This document shows positions 63,210 to 64,000 of a stretch of 64,000 bases of DNA, piece by piece. Positions within the stretch are counted from its first letter, which is position 1, and every line of letters starts with the position of its first letter. The notes beneath the pieces were generated by a model. It did not search any database and was not told the origin of the DNA. It worked only from the letters and a program-made list of their open reading frames with translations. Made by a program: the position numbers and the translations under genes. This stretch comes from Deltaproteobacteria bacterium GWA2_38_16 (GTDB lineage Bacteria; Bdellovibrionota; JACOXK01; 2-02-FULL-40-11). The DNA is taken from assembly GCA_001797335.1 (NCBI GenBank), contig MGPE01000006.1, positions 1 through 64,000 on the forward strand. The letters are read 5' to 3'.

Positions 63210-64000
63210 AAAAACCTCCCAAAAGTCTTTGTTTTAATTCTTCTTGAGCAATGGACTCCCCTTGTAAAAAGGGGGCTAAGGCTTTCCACCTTTTTTGTAA
63301 AAAATCTGCCATTTGAAAATGTGGGTCTTTTCCTAAAACATCTTTTAAAATTAAAGCTGCAGGCCACACACAGTCTGCTCCCTGGCACCCACCCCACCCT
63401 AATCGAGTTCTTCGGCCAATATCAGAAATAGACCCTGCCCACTCTTGAGAGATGGCATATCGAATTTCTGCTTCTAACACCGGTTCCGAAGCACAAATCA
63501 CCCGTTTCCATAATGGATTTTCTTTCATCATCTCTAAAATGGTTTTTAACCCTAAGCCATGGCGATAATAAATTCGAGAAAGGGCATAGGCAGAAATTCC
63601 TCCCTCTTTAGCCATCTCTATAATCTCAGCATGAGAAATTGTTTTTTCTCCTCCGGGAAGTGGCCTTACATGAGTTGTACATTTTTCTTTGATGCCTAAT
63701 TTTTTACACACCAAATCCGTCAGTTCTTCACTCATTAAACGATAACTGGCCAGTTTCCCCCCCGCCATCGTTATAAATCCTTTGATGCCTTCACCCTCAT
63801 GATCAAAAATTTTATGCTCCCTGGATAAAGAATCCTCTGTTTTTCCCCATTCATAGAGCGTTGGCCGTATACCCGCATACGTTCCAATCATTCGCTCGTT
63901 TCGGATAGAGGGGAACACTCGTTCAATGGCTTCTAATAAATACTCAACTTCATCTTGCGTCACATCTAAACAATCCGGATCCCCATAAAAATCATCATCA
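63199..64000 (-). CDS. glpA: Glycerol-3-phosphate dehydrogenase subunit A-like, 5' end outside window
   Basis: The frame is open from 63199 to the window edge at 64000; the true start lies beyond. The visible part begins DDDFYGDPDCLDVTQDEVEYLL, the conserved region of GlpA/GlpD, then TYAGIRPTL and GFITMAGGKLASYRLM (FAD and substrate contacts). The C-terminal part has GWGGCQGADCVWP, a BFD-like [2Fe-2S] region expected in GlpA rather than GlpD. It makes DHAP from G3P. An internal GTG at 63963 is not the real start. It overlaps glpB by 11 bases. Confidence 0.85.
   Translation of the reverse strand, partial: DDDFYGDPDCLDVTQDEVEYLLEAIERVFPSIRNERMIGTYAGIRPTLYEWGKTEDSLSREHKIFDHEGEGIKGFITMAGGKLASYRLMSEELTDLVCKKLGIKEKCTTHVRPLPGGEKTISHAEIIEMAKEGGISAYALSRIYYRHGLGLKTILEMMKENPLWKRVICASEPVLEAEIRYAISQEWAGSISDIGRRTRLGWGGCQGADCVWPAALILKDVLGKDPHFQMADFLQKRWKALAPFLQGESIAQEELKQRLLGGFFES

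Overview
This window looks like chromosome from an AT-rich Gram-negative bacterium. Lipid A/lipid exporter MsbA, a heptose-phosphate phosphatase, many signal peptides and lipoboxes, and a TRAP transporter with a TatT lipoprotein point to a diderm. Two regulators of the TIGR02147 (DUF4423) family, common in Bdellovibrio-like and Fibrobacter lineages, together with an NtrC-type regulator and sigma-54 promoters, suggest a deltaproteobacterial or Bdellovibrionota-like organism. The placement is inference. No rRNA, tRNA or CRISPR array was recognised. Genes are tightly packed and many neighbours share an ATGA stop/start.

Layout. 1-4.3 kb: a minus-strand cluster of secreted proteins headed by a TIGR02147 regulator, with two copies of a perfect palindrome GTTGTC-N5-GACAAC. 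4.3-7.9 kb: a sugar kinase, MTA phosphorylase, a secreted Ig-like protein and RlmN. 7.9-12.6 kb: an NtrB/NtrC-like pair followed by glutamate dehydrogenase. 12.6-19.9 kb: two membrane glycosyltransferases, pyruvate kinase, SelA, a CTP-dependent lipid kinase-like protein and a RodZ-like protein. 19.9-24.5 kb: a zinc phospholipase C/P1 nuclease-like protein, a DUF1820 protein, GreA, an RRM protein, PyrD and an archaeal-looking CoaBC. 24.5-32.6 kb: PpdK, glycyl-tRNA synthetase, MsbA, GmhB, RecO and a flippase-like protein. 32.7-36.7 kb: a nucleotide-sugar operon (Ugd, UDP-glucuronate decarboxylase, DegT aminotransferase, polyprenol-P-mannose synthase-like). 36.7-38 kb: a secreted protein and Ndk.

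38.1-42.6 kb is the accessory part. It has a second TIGR02147/secreted-protein pair, then two small-gene units, each with an excellent sigma-54 (-24/-12) promoter followed by two overlapping small ORFs of unknown function. Each unit ends at a copy of a 41-bp sequence; one copy is the real 3' end of sucD and the other is a free copy about 1 kb away, with a single difference that would be synonymous in sucD. This resembles cassette-like insertion at the sucD 3' end and is the most unusual feature here.

42.5-46.7 kb: a TCA operon icd-mdh-sucC-sucD. 46.8-51.4 kb: a complete branched-chain amino acid ABC transporter livKHMGF. 51.4-53.3 kb: an S41 protease. 53.4-57.1 kb: a TRAP transporter with its TatT partner. 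57.2-59.4 kb: two exported proteins. 59.4-64 kb: an overlapping operon glpA (cut by the window end), glpB, a small Fe-S protein, an alkyl-DHAP-synthase-like flavoprotein and a diacylglycerol-kinase-like lipid kinase, which suggests a glycerol-3-phosphate/DHAP-linked lipid route.

The metabolism suggested is amino-acid based: Liv and TRAP uptake, glutamate dehydrogenase, a TCA segment and PpdK. The NtrBC-like pair is a natural candidate for driving the sigma-54 promoters, but nothing in the sequence proves that link.
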